Shown here: positions 1 through 9,574 of the stretch, piece after piece
Position numbering within the stretch: the first letter of the stretch is position 1
Layout: each line of letters starts with the position of its first letter
DNA from: Prosapia bicincta
Taxonomy: Eukaryota > Arthropoda > Insecta > Hemiptera > Cercopidae
NCBI GenBank assembly: GCA_036971475.1
Contig: JBAIZL010000008.1
Coordinates: 12,919,788-12,983,787, forward strand
Length of the DNA stretch: 64,000 nucleotides
Reading direction: 5' to 3'
The notes under the pieces: generated by a model
What the model saw: the letters and a program-made list of their open reading frames with translations, nothing else
Told to the model about the DNA's origin: nothing
Databases searched by the model: none
Program-made: the position numbers and the translations under genes

Positions 1-1610
1 ATTACTGTGCCATCGAGAGTGTGCACGCCTAAAGAGGTCATGCCCCTGGAGCGAGTAAGATTTTGAGAAAGTCCAACAATGTTGTGATTACTTCTCGTTC
101 GAGTTACACACATTAGTTGAGCTACTTGCTCTGAAATAAATGAGGATTGGCTTCCTGAGTCCACCAGAGCCCGGAAAACATTAGTCGTCCCGGTAGGAGA
201 GGAGAGTTTTACTAAAAGTGTGCCCAGGAGCACAGTTGTACTTTGAGAGGCAGGATTAGTCGCCTGAGAAGTCATACTAATAGGTGACTGAACAACTTCT
301 GTTACACCTTGGTCCTGGGAAAGAGAGGACTTTAATGGTGTATGCTGAGGCAGGTGATCGTTGTCGAAATGGAGAAGAGTGTGATGTTTCCTTTTACATT
401 GAAAACAAGTCGATTTGGATTTACAAAACTTCACACTGTGAGCGCCCAAACATGAAATACATCTACTATACGACTTCGCGATCTTCAAACGCTCTGTCGG
501 AGATTTGGCCTTAAACTTAAGGCAGGAATAGATTTTATGGTCTGTTCCTTTACACAGAAAACATAAAGGATGCTTTGTTTCAGACGCTGTGTCATTGACA
601 GAGTTACAAGTCACCAGCGAAGTCCCCTTTCGGTTAACCTGAGTCTTATACATTAACTGTTTTCCCTTTGAAATTTGAGGTGAGTTTGAAGGTAATGAGT
701 TAGCGTTGAGAGTTGAAAAGGAATGTAGTGTCGCGTGTTCAAGTTCACTACATTTTTGTGAGAGGAAGTTGATAATTTCCGCAGGTGTTGCCAGGGTCGA
801 CGTGTTATCCCGTGATTGTTCAAGCTTCTTCAGTATAGTAGAATCCAGCTTGCGTAAAATCATCGCTGACAATAAGGGATTGTTACTCGTGATATCAATT
901 TGTAGCCCCTTCAAGGCTTGGGTGTTCTCTGTGTAACTTGTAACAAAGTTACGCATTTGGTTAGAAGTGTAATTGATATTCGGCAAGTCGAGAATTCTAT
1001 TGAGATGAATTGACATTAATCGTCTTGGAAAATGATATCTCTCCATAAGAAGGTCATACGCGACTTGATAATTAACTTCCGAAATAGGTAAAGAGTTAAT
1101 TAATTTTAATGGTTCACCTGAGAGTACACTGAGCAAATACTGTAGTTTGGTTACAGCATTGAGAGATGTATTTTTATGTATGGTAGAGTCAAAGAGATTT
1201 TTGAAAGAAATCCATTCAAATGGATCACCCTTGAAATGTTTGAGTTCCAATTTTGGAAGTCGCAGTGGGATTTGCGACGAAAGTGAAGAGCTAGCTTCGG
1301 TTTTTTGCCTTGCAGCTGGTTTCGCTTCTATTAAAGCAACAGTGTAATTTATGCAAGAAACAAGGTCATTAACCACAGCCGAAGTTGAGAAATTGGGAAT
1401 AAAATTGTTATCTTTTTCCAACGAGAGTTCATTGAATAAGTCCAATGTGTCTAAAAATTCTTGTTTAATGCTCGCGACAGAGGGAGCTCGGATCATTAAT
1501 TCCTGCATGATCGCTTTATCAGAAATCTTTTGCGTTAGATCATAAATAGATTGGATCTGGGAAAATAGAGCTTCCTTCTTAGCAGTGATTACCCTTAGTG
1601 ATTTGGCCAT
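1..1610 (-). CDS. BEL/Pao retrotransposon Gag-protease (partial, runs off left edge)
   Basis: Reading the minus strand from the ATG at 1610-1608, the frame stays open for 536 codons to the window edge, so this is the N-terminal part of a longer Gag-Pol. The middle (about residues 125-215) has the conserved look of BEL/Pao Gag (LPKLELKHFKGDPFEW). Three cysteine/histidine knuckles follow: CFLCKGTDHKIYSC, CISCLGAHSVKFC and CFQCKRKHHTLLH. They are nucleic-acid-binding modules. Near the edge lies the aspartic-protease active site, ALVDSGSQSSFIS (D-S-G). Known biology: Gag packages element RNA and the protease matures Gag-Pol. No stop or frameshift is visible, unlike almost every other element here, which suggests a young copy. 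The domain order supports BEL/Pao over Gypsy, whose protease is normally DTG. The rest of pol would lie beyond the left edge. Confidence 0.88.
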   Translation of the reverse strand, partial: MAKSLRVITAKKEALFSQIQSIYDLTQKISDKAIMQELMIRAPSVASIKQEFLDTLDLFNELSLEKDNNFIPNFSTSAVVNDLVSCINYTVALIEAKPAARQKTEASSSLSSQIPLRLPKLELKHFKGDPFEWISFKNLFDSTIHKNTSLNAVTKLQYLLSVLSGEPLKLINSLPISEVNYQVAYDLLMERYHFPRRLMSIHLNRILDLPNINYTSNQMRNFVTSYTENTQALKGLQIDITSNNPLLSAMILRKLDSTILKKLEQSRDNTSTLATPAEIINFLSQKCSELEHATLHSFSTLNANSLPSNSPQISKGKQLMYKTQVNRKGTSLVTCNSVNDTASETKHPLCFLCKGTDHKIYSCLKFKAKSPTERLKIAKSYSRCISCLGAHSVKFCKSKSTCFQCKRKHHTLLHFDNDHLPQHTPLKSSLSQDQGVTEVVQSPISMTSQATNPASQSTTVLLGTLLVKLSSPTGTTNVFRALVDSGSQSSFISEQVAQLMCVTRTRSNHNIVGLSQNLTRSRGMTSLGVHTLDGTV

Positions 1611-2462
1611 TTTGTAGAATTGAATTATATCTACAATAACAATAAGGCTCTTTAAATACACTAACAAAATATGCTATACTAATAGCAAGAGCGATAGAGA
1701 AAGCATAAACTAGTTTCTCACAAAGAAATGTAAATATTGAATGTTTGAACTTATGAACGGACGTAAACAGTTGAAGTAAACAAATGTCTCTTATTGAAGG
1801 TTACAATAACAAGATATCTTCCAATAATTGTCAGAAAAACGTTCAATACAAATTATGAAAAAATGTAAATATTTTAAAAGGAAATATTACAATTACATTG
1901 GACAGCATGTAACTGAATAATCTGCTTCAAAACAATAAGCATTAATAAATATAAATTTGCAATTTATAAGCACAGAAATCATAGGTGACTTCTTTTACCA
2001 TACTAAATAGTTAGTAGAAAATATTTATAAATATATTAACCTATTAACATTAGCATGAGTGAGAAACATAAACTTTGAATCATACGAATTGTTTACAAAT
2101 AGACAAGCGTAGTTAATTATAAAGATATGCTTTCAGAGAGGGTTTGTTATAATCTACTGTATTTGAACAGCTGATAGATAAGAAATTGAGTGAGGTAAGC
2201 CTTGTAACAAGGACAAGATATTGCGTGCGGTTGGAAATATGTACGTCACACTTGTGGACATGTTTTAACATAGGACCCTTTCAAAAGATCGGAGGACCAA
2301 AAATGTTAAATATTTTGCCATATAACGGCAACATTGATTTCCGGAGGACCTTAAATAATTAAATGAATGAAGTTGACGTTTTGTACATACCTCACTGGGC
2401 GAAGTACCACCACTTTTCGGACAGTTATTCGGGTGCACCCTTCCCCGCACTTATCAATTACC
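1611..2462 (-). other. Leader region between BEL/Pao LTR candidate and gag
   Basis: This is AT-rich, gene-free sequence directly upstream of the BEL/Pao gag start on the minus strand. Its position fits the 5' untranslated leader. I could not identify a convincing primer-binding site, so the left limit of the LTR is uncertain. Confidence 0.4.
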
Positions 2463-2879
2463 TGTTGAACTTAAAGAAATCACTTATATTCAAAATATCA
2501 CTATTAATGTTAAGAGTACCTTCGCCACACGACAGGAGAAACAAAGAGAGAGAAATGGTCTAAACCGAGCCTCGTTTAGAACACACAAAAACTACGTCAC
2601 GTCGAGAGTGACGGGAGAGATGTCGTTTAACCGACGATTCGAAAGGAACTGGGCCGTACCGAACCTTGTAAGAGACAAAGGTTGTCCGATAAGGAGTCCC
2701 TCTCTGAAGCATTTACACTGTCTTTTAAATTATCTTTAATTTAAAGAAAAGTACGTAACATACCGTGGGCCTTGAATCCTCCTAGGATTCAAAGAAGAAT
2801 ACAATATAAGCTACCCCAGCATGAGAGAAAAAAAACAATAATTATCAATAAACAAACTGAGAGTTCTTCACAAAAAACA
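2463..2879 (-). repeat. Candidate BEL/Pao LTR
   Basis: The stretch lies between the end of a BEL/Pao pol (2938) and the start of a BEL/Pao gag (1610), where one LTR is expected. On the minus strand it begins TGTTTTTTGTG and ends TTCAACA, giving TGTT...AACA termini. No second copy is inside the window and I see no clear polypurine tract or primer site, so the exact limits are a guess. Confidence 0.35.
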
Positions 2880-2937
2880 AATATACACTAAATAAAATAA
2901 AAATTCATTTTCTAGAAACATGAGAAAAATAATAAGT

Positions 2938-3222
2938 TTATTCTGCACTAATGGGCAGGGGAAAAACCTTATGAGAAGATCGAGCTATAAGTCCTTGCTG
3001 TCTATTGAGCTGAACAACTCGCACCACACCGTCTGTGCCAGGGAACACTTCTGTCACTCTTGCCAATGGCCAAGAGAGAGGCGGAGTAGGTTGATGCACT
3101 AGCACTAGGTCGCCCACACGAAGGTTGTCTGTCGTTTCCGTCCATTTGGTCCGCTGCTGTAGAGTGTGAAGATATTCCAGCTGCCACCCGGAAATTGTGA
3201 CGTAGGGATCAGACCATTTCAA
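2938..3222 (-). pseudogene. BEL/Pao Pol C-terminal fragment
   Basis: Ninety-four residues with the typical C-terminal module of BEL/Pao integrase: an EYLHTLQQRTKW stretch, then GDLVLVHQ, then WPLARVTEVFPGTDG. In the family this segment follows the integrase core. Only the end of pol is present. Upstream (above 3222) the frame is lost and the sequence changes to a block also found near the right end of the window, so this is an internally deleted or truncated copy. It sits just upstream of an LTR candidate and then an intact gag in the same orientation. Confidence 0.75.
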
Positions 3223-3239
3223 GGGGTAGGTCTATGATT

Positions 3240-3340
3240 CTACGTCACTCTCTAAGAAGGTTGTTGATTGGATCAGGGACATCAGGTGTTAAGGGACTTT
3301 TGAAAATTGGCTGGAGACATGGGAGGAGATGGTGAGTAAG
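3240..3340. repeat. Short block shared with 63,600-63,700
   Basis: About 75 bp around 3280-3345 (catcaggtgttaag, then ggacttttgaaaattggctg, then gggaggagatgg) recurs nearly unchanged at 63,612-63,690 in the same orientation. It may be another internal piece of the BEL/Pao element, because it joins the BEL pol end here, but the translation is not clear enough to assign. Confidence 0.5.
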
Positions 3341-3424
3341 TTTTTTTTTTTTTTTACTTGGGAGCGGGTTTTAAACTGCCCGAAGCACTGCTACCTTAAG
3401 GTATATTGTACTTACCTCCCTGAT

Positions 3425-6400
3425 CTAGTCAAATAACCCCTTCCCTCTTACCAGGTTTAGGAGTTTCCTGACTAGTGTTTTACCTTCAGCATCCACCAGA
3501 GCCGTTCCATCACCAAAGAGGTTGAAGCGCCTCTCAGCAAGTACTTCACATCTGTAAATAATGTGTGTGGCAGTCTCCAGTTCCTGCCCGCATAGTCTGC
3601 ACACTGGTTCATCTTTGTAGATACCCATTTTATGCAGATGTTTCCTTAGTCCACCGTGTCACGTGAGTAGACCTGTGGCTATCCTCAATTCCTGCCTAGA
3701 CAGATAGATGAGACTCTTCTGCAGCCTCAAGGAAGGTTTCCTAAGGGTTAGCTTACTGTGTCTCATCCCTTCAGCCCTGATCCAGTGCTCACAGTGTCTT
3801 TCAGCTATCCACCTTCGCACTGCCATCTTGACCATGGATTTGGAAATACCTACCGCAGGCTCCGGTCTAATCAGGGGAGTCGAAGACCCCTCCCTGGCCA
3901 GCGCATCTGCGGCTTCATTTCCAAGTATTCCCCTATGCCCTGGCACCCAACCTATCTTGATTTGATTGTGCCTTGCCATGGCTTGTAGGTTATTTAGGAA
4001 CTCCCTGACTATGGCCGAGGTGACCACATGTCCGTTTAGTGCCTTAATTGCTGCCTGACTGTCGGAGAAAATAGCAATCCGGGTCCCGTGTGTTCCCCTT
4101 CTCGCTATCTCTCCCAGACAGGCATTTATAGCACATATTTCGGCCTGAAAGACAGAGGTATGCCTCCCCAAGGAAAAAACTAGTTTTAACTATGGGTTAT
4201 TACACTACACCCCCGCTCCAGTGCCGAAGTCCATCTTGGAGCCATCTGTGTACCAGTTCTGAGCTCCCGATGTTAATGTCCCTGACCATTCCATCATAGT
4301 TTGGTGGACCTGGTCAGGTGCAAACATTCGAGTAATGTGGTCGCTGCCCATTTTCAAGACGGTTCTTTGACCACGCACTCGATACTCATATGTCCCGAAA
4401 CATCTGGGAGGTTAGCGCAGTTGCGCGAGTTGCGCAATCTCCATGCCGCCAGCCTCGCCTCTCCCCTAAGGACAAGCTCAAGGGGAGGGAGGTTAAGCAT
4501 TACTTCCATTGCTGCACCTGGTGTAGTTGACATCGCTCCCAGTGTGCACAGACAGGCCAATCTCTGAATAGTGCTCAATTTAGCTCTTGTCTGTGCCTGG
4601 TTGGCCTTTGTGCACCACACCAGAGCTCCATAGGTAATCATAGGTCTTATCACCCTCAGGTACATCCAGTGCATCATTGATGGCTTCAGTCCCCATTTCT
4701 TACCCACCATTCTTCTCACAGTCATCAGTGCCCTTTTGGCCCTGTTAACTGTCCTCTCAAGATGTGAGTTCCAGGTGAGTTTCCTGTCCAGAGTAACTCC
4801 CAGGTACTTCACCTCCCCCACAAACTCAAGGTATTCACCAAACAAGCGGGGCATCCTGGTCGTCAGATCTTTTCGCTGTCTGGTGAAGTTAATGAGAGCA
4901 GTCATTTTTGGATTTACCCTAAGGTTCTCCTTATTACACCACTCTTCAATCAGTCGTAGAGGATTTCTGATTACCTCAAGGACTGTATCAGGGAATCTGC
5001 CCAGGATCAGAACAACTATGTCGTCCGCATATCCTAGACAGATGTACCCCTGTTCATTCAGGAGTTCAATCAGGTTGTCAACCACTAGGCACCACAACAG
5101 AGGAGAGAGAACCCCCCCCCCTGTGCACAGCCCAGACTTGTCTCCGCCCTTCTGACCTCCCCTGCCACCTCTACAGAAATGTTTCTGTTTGTTAACATGG
5201 AACTTATCCAACCACAAGTGGTCGCATCCACTCCATGACGTCTTGCACCACTTACCATCGTCTCCACTGAGGGGTTATTGAAAGCCCCTTCAATGTCGAG
5301 GAAGGCACCTATGGCACAACCTTTCTTAGCGATCATTTGCTCAATCCTACCAACCACTTGATGGAGAGCTCCCTCGCAGGATTTCCTTGGTTGATAAGCA
5401 TACTGGTTCCAATGCAGTGGTTTTATAGCCAAAGCACCCCCCCCCCCTAATATGCCTATCAACCAGTTTTTCAAGTCCCTTAAGAACAATGGACATGAGT
5501 GTAATAGGTCTGTATCCTTTCCCTTCCGATTGGTTAACGGTGGGCTTAGGTATAAAGACCACCTTACTAGATTTCCAGGCTGCCGGCACATGCCCTAGAG
5601 CAATGCTTAGCCTGTATAATTTAGTAAGTACCGGCACCAGCATATCCATTCCCTGCTGCAGAAGCACAGGATAGATCCCATCTGGACCTGGAGATTTGTA
5701 GGGTTTAAATGTGCCAATAGCCCATCTTACCCTTTGTGGAGTTACTATCCCCCTTGCCACTTCCCAGTCCTCCCTCTTACCACGTCTTGTGGAGAGTTTG
5801 GTAACCGGTTCAGTGTCTGCTCCCCCAAGTTTCCTCAGGGTACTGGAAGGGAAATGTGTCCTGATTAATTCTTCCACAGTTTCCCCTGCTGTTTTTGTTA
5901 TATTACCCAGTGATGTTCTTAGCATCCTCACTGGGTTAACTGGGTCCTTAGAGAGCACTTTATACAGCCGTGCCCCTTCCCGAGTTTTGTCAATCTCATG
6001 ACAAAACTCCTTCCAGGACTTCCTGCGTGCTTCTCTAACTGCCCTGTTGTATTCGGTTAGTGTTTTCCTATACTGGTCCCACTCCCCATTCTTTTTTGCT
6101 CTATTAAAGAGTCTCCTGGTGGTCTTCCGAAGTTTGGCTAGCTTCTTGTTCCACCATGACGGATCCCCTACTTTTCTCCCCTCACTGAGAGGGCAGTTAT
6201 CAGTAAAGGATTCTACTATAGCCTCGCAAACCAATATGGCAGAGTCTTCTAGGTCTCTCCTCCCACCATACTCCAATCCAGCCTCCTCAATCCGAACACC
6301 CAGGTCCCTCCTGTAGGAGTCCCAGTCTGTTCTTCTTGGATCTCTGGTTGGCCGAAGCATGGTTGGATTTAGAGAGATATCATACCTAATATGTCTGTGG

Positions 6401-6838
6401 TCAGAAGAAGATAGTTCATCCGACGCATACCAATTTAGTACATACCTACCCATCTGGTTCGATGCCACCGTAATGTCCAGGACCTCCCGTCTGGCCCTAG
6501 TGACAAACGTCGGCTCTTCCCCCCTCATTTAAGACCAGTAAATTCTTAGAGCTAAGATAATCTAAAAGTTCCTCACCTCTAGTGTTGGTACCTGTACTTC
6601 CCAACGAAGTGTGATGGGAGTTAGCATCCATCCCCACCAGCAGCTCCTCATCCACAGCCCCGCAGTGCTCGACCAGCCTCCTCAGCTCTTGTGTGGGTAG
6701 AGCCCCCGCGTAGTCAAAGGGAAGATATGTCGTGGCCAGGTTTCGCCTCTTCATCCTCCCCTCCGCCCGCAGCTCCACCATCACTGCTATCAAGTCCCTG
6801 CAGCAGAAGTTCGTTAGTACAAAAGCATTTAACCCCCT
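3425..6838 (-). pseudogene. LINE ORF2 remnant: endonuclease, RT, RNase H, CCHC
   Basis: In coding order: endonuclease C-terminal part (about 6838-6370, with DANSHHTSLGS, then LSSSDHRHIRYD after a frame change near 6510); RT fingers and palm (about 6000-5090, FKPYKSPGPDGIYP, SEGKGYRPITLMS, AFLDIEGAFN); RT active site CLGYADDIVVL in 5217-4354; RNase H (about 4260-3700, YTDGSKMDFG, IFSDSQAAIKAL, GNEAADALAREG); C-terminal knuckle CRLCGQELETATHIIYRC (3600-3540). It is inactive. There are frame changes at C-runs near 5113-5120 and 5438-5447 and near 4190, and an in-frame TGA at 3661-3659 that separates RNase H from the knuckle. The catalytic Y-A-D-D is retained. Function in the family: target nicking and reverse transcription of element RNA in the nucleus. 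Confidence 0.8.
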
Positions 6839-6893
6839 CCTAACTCGTTTCCTGAGTCAGAGAGGCGGGTCTGCTGCCTCCTCTTTCGTCGGA

Positions 6894-7154
6894 TCACCTT
6901 CCGGTACCCGGTGTGGTCCGCGATCGATTCGGTTCAGAGTCCGCTGTTAATGTGTAATCCGTGCGTTCGGTGTCAGTGTTGTTTGTCGAAGGGTGGCCCT
7001 GAAAAGGACCCCCAGCTGTCGCCGTGTTCGGCGCCGGACCGGGCCCGTCAGTGACGAACCCCTCCATATTATAGTCTCGGCCCTGAAAAGGGCCGTCCCC
7101 AGCCCCACCCGCTTCGGCGGCCGGAGCTCCAGCGGCTCCGTCCCCTGTCGGCAT
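6894..7154 (-). pseudogene. LINE ORF1 N-terminal remnant
   Basis: An 86-codon Gly/Ala/Pro-rich start (MPTGDGAAGAPAAEAGG...) leads, after a frame change, into GYRKVIRRKRRQQTR, a basic stretch that is nearly identical at 30,080-30,130 and similar to the N-terminus of LINE H ORF1 (GYRPVVRRKRKKQTR). After that the ORF1 body is absent and the frame runs straight into mid-endonuclease sequence at about 6840. It is a deletion remnant or the 5' part of another element. Confidence 0.6.
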
Positions 7155-7600
7155 TTTGTGGCCTTAAAGTCAACTTAAATCTATCGTTACTTCCCTCAGA
7201 ATGCTCTGAAAGAAGCAACCACCAGGTTACTGCTAGGGTTGGCTCGCCTGTCCACTCAGCCTGGCCTTACCCACAGTAAGTGCAGCCTGATCCTTACATG
7301 CGGGGTTTGTTTGAAGCCGGCACACAGAATGTGGGTCGCTAAATCGCTACCCAGTCCTCTGAGTTCGCCGGCACTCACTCAATCCACGCCGGTAACACTC
7401 TCCAAAAGTGCCTTGAAAAAGGCTGGGTACCTTAAGGAAGGCTGTAGTCCGCTCAATCACTGGCTTGATGCTGGTAGATCAGTAGTGGTAGCTATCCAAG
7501 TTGTTGCTCTGTTGACTGCTCAGAAGAGACTCTCAGTTTTAGGCGCCTTTGTAAAGTGGCGGTTAACTTTTACAGCGTCAGTCAGGCAGTCATTAGAAAG
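7155..7600 (-). other. LINE 5' untranslated region
   Basis: No coding signal. Part of it (about 7185-7260, ttacttccctcagaatg and the following bases) is similar to 13,726-13,800 in the same orientation, which supports it being the 5' untranslated end of a LINE present more than once. The junction with the truncated endonuclease of LINE B is near 7600. Confidence 0.45.
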
Positions 7601-8149
7601 AAGGGGGTTTGAGGGAATGTGTGTGGGCTCGGTGGGACCTAGGATCGCTATTGAGAGATTTGACCTGGGGAAGGACAGCAGCTTCTTGCCTGAGGGGTTT
7701 GTGGATCTGCTGTTCCACGCGGGGTGTTTGCAGTTGAGATCCCCCGCCAGGAGGACTGGGGTGGGCGAGGAAAAGAGGGCTTGTAGGTCGTTGGGGGAGA
7801 GTGGGTTGTTGGGAGGTTTGTAGGCGGAGATGACCGTTGTTTCTTGGCCGTTGATCGAAATCTTGACGGCGGTGACTTCGATGGCGGTAGTCGTGACGGC
7901 GACGTGCTGGTGGGCGATCCTACGGTGGAAGAAGATGGCGGTGCCTCCTGCAGCTGGCGATGCTGGGTTCGTCCTGTCGGTCCTGTAGGTGGTATAGCAA
8001 GACAGGGAGAATCAGTCGCGTGGAGTGAGGTGGGTTTCGGACATGAGCGCAATGTCCGCGACATGCTCCGACAGGAAGGACTGAAGCTCTTGCCTTCTCA
8101 GCCGTAAACCATTGGCGTTCCATGCGACTATGCGTGTGTTACTGGCCAT
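7600..8149 (-). pseudogene. Jockey-type ORF2 endonuclease, LINE B (truncated)
   Basis: The ATG at 8149-8147 opens MASNTRIVAWNANGL, the usual start of an apurinic-type LINE endonuclease. IALMSETHLTP follows, then an in-frame stop, then GGTAIFFHRRIAHQ, VISAYKPPNN and VLLAGDLNCKHPAWNS. Sequence is lost just after THIPSNP, before the catalytic SDH motif. No RT is present in this copy. Confidence 0.75.
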
Positions 8150-8230
8150 GGCTGAGGAGGATGGAACTTATGGAGGACAGAACGATTTGGAGGAGGGACT
8201 GGACGTCGGTGGCCTGCATCATTTTTGGAA

Positions 8231-9190
8231 TTAATTCCTGAATGAATTGGGCCAGGACGACATTGGATAACATCGGGGATTTAGTGGAGGGAGGAGTGAC
8301 CGGATGAGGTGCAGGTGCAGCTGAGGCTGCTGCTGGTGTGGGTTGGGATGTCGGTGGTGCAGGTGTAGCTGTTGCTGGTGGGGTTGGTGCGGGGTTTGCT
8401 GGTGATGCTTTTGGTGCAGGGGTGGTGGGGAAGGCATGGCAGTACTCGAAGTCTGCGTGTTTGTGGGAGCTGGAAGTTTGCGTGCGGCTTTGTTCGAGGA
8501 CCCATTTGCAGCTGCGGCAAAGGAGCGGGTTAAGGGTTTTGGGGATGGGGCAGGAGTGAACGTTTGCCTGGGAGCAGGATACCCCCGGTAGTTAGCGGTG
8601 TGAGACCCCCCGCGGTTGCAGCACTTGAGGGCTGCTCCCCTCTCTTTAGGGCAGTCCCTGGGCTCGTGGCAGTCGCCGCATTTGATGCAGCGGCGGGCTA
8701 TGTGGCAGTTGAAAGAGCTGTGGCCGTAGCACTGACAGCTGAAGCACTGGGATAACCCGGGACGAGGGTTGAAGGGATGGACCTTCACCCGTAGAAAGAA
8801 CAGCGAAGATACTTCGTAGATGGCGGCAAAGTTGCATTCCCGGCGGATCTTCACTAAGAAGACATTTATTTACATGTCGCCAGTCTTTCGTGAGGTGGGG
8901 AGAGACATGTGGGTAACCTTGAAACCTTGCTGTTGTAGCTCGTTTTGGATTTCATGAGTCTCAATGTCGTAAGGGAGACCCCGGACAACTACTTTACGTT
9001 CCCTGTCTTCAGGGAGGCTGAACGTGAGAAAGGCGATATTTTGGTGCTTCAGCGTGGCTAGGACTGCCCTAAAGTCGTCGGCAGTGGCGGTAAATACTTT
9101 AAAAAGCTTTCCCTGGTATTTAACGTTCAGGGGACCCTTAACGGTGGCTTTTAAGATTTTGCTGGTGTTGAGCCAGTTGCCCGCATCGTT
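8231..9190 (-). pseudogene. Jockey-type ORF1 (Gag-like, zinc knuckles), LINE B
   Basis: The upstream half shows the domain that precedes the zinc knuckles in Jockey-type Gag proteins (KVVVRGLPYDIETHEIQ, about 8985-8935). An in-frame TAA sits near 8866. The knuckles follow: CFSCQCYGHSSFNC, CIKCGDCHEPRDC, then a decayed CCNRGGSHTANYRGY in which the last cysteine is lost. The tail is rich in Pro, His and Gln. In the family this protein binds element RNA. A further N-terminal piece in another frame lies at 9383-9195. The stop at about 8866 and the frame change near 9190 make it a pseudogene. Confidence 0.75.
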
Positions 9191-9574
9191 TCAGTCAGTC
9201 AGTCAGAGAAGGAGGGGGTTTGGTGGCCCCCGAGGTTATGCAGCGTCTGTCACGCGACAATGGCTGCGGGTAGGAATATGGGATCAGGGCTTTTTGGTTC
9301 GGGCTGGATCTGAGGAGTGGTTTCTGAAAGGCAGGACGTTTTAGTGGGTGGGACGGATCAGGTTTTAATGCTGGGGGGGACAACGTTTTTTATTTATGTG
9401 GGACTGGGCTGACTGACTTTCTTTTTTTTTTGTTTAACATGACATAATACATTTTTGCACATGTGTTTACATGTGTGTAGTGTAGGTGTTGTGACATACG
9501 AGTGTAGTAATGTGTAATAATTTAACATAAAGAAATGGAGTTAGGTGAAGATGATAGTGCGTTTAAGATTATTG

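Larger units (their letters stand above)
3341..7560 (-). mobile_element. RNase H-bearing LINE (I/LOA-like), internally deleted
   Basis: The element reads on the minus strand from an untranslated 5' region (about 7560-7155) through an ORF1 remnant and a broken ORF2 to a 15-nt poly(A), seen as T at 3341-3355. ORF2 carries endonuclease, reverse transcriptase, RNase H and a C-terminal CCHC knuckle, an order known from the I and LOA groups of LINEs. Most of ORF1 and the N-terminal part of the endonuclease are missing. Clade assignment is by motif resemblance only. Confidence 0.7.
7600..9417 (-). mobile_element. Jockey-type LINE B (3' truncated)
   Basis: The copy holds a broken ORF1 with zinc knuckles and the first ~190 codons of an ORF2 endonuclease. 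It then stops where the next LINE begins near 7600. Its 5' end directly abuts the poly(A) of LINE C at about 9418-9431. The sequence is a different subfamily from C and E. The 3' half of ORF2 is missing. Confidence 0.7.

Noticed and set aside
284..1545. Several short plus-strand frames
   Set aside because: They are antisense shadows of the continuous minus-strand BEL/Pao gag-protease frame.
7560..7600. A ~20-base match (ccccttctttctaatgactg) shared with 30,434-30,453
   Set aside because: Too short to assign; it may be a common LINE 5' end but could be chance.
9180..9420. The (AGTC)n tracts as telomere-like repeats
   Set aside because: Only three or four units, and no TTAGG-type arrays anywhere in the window.
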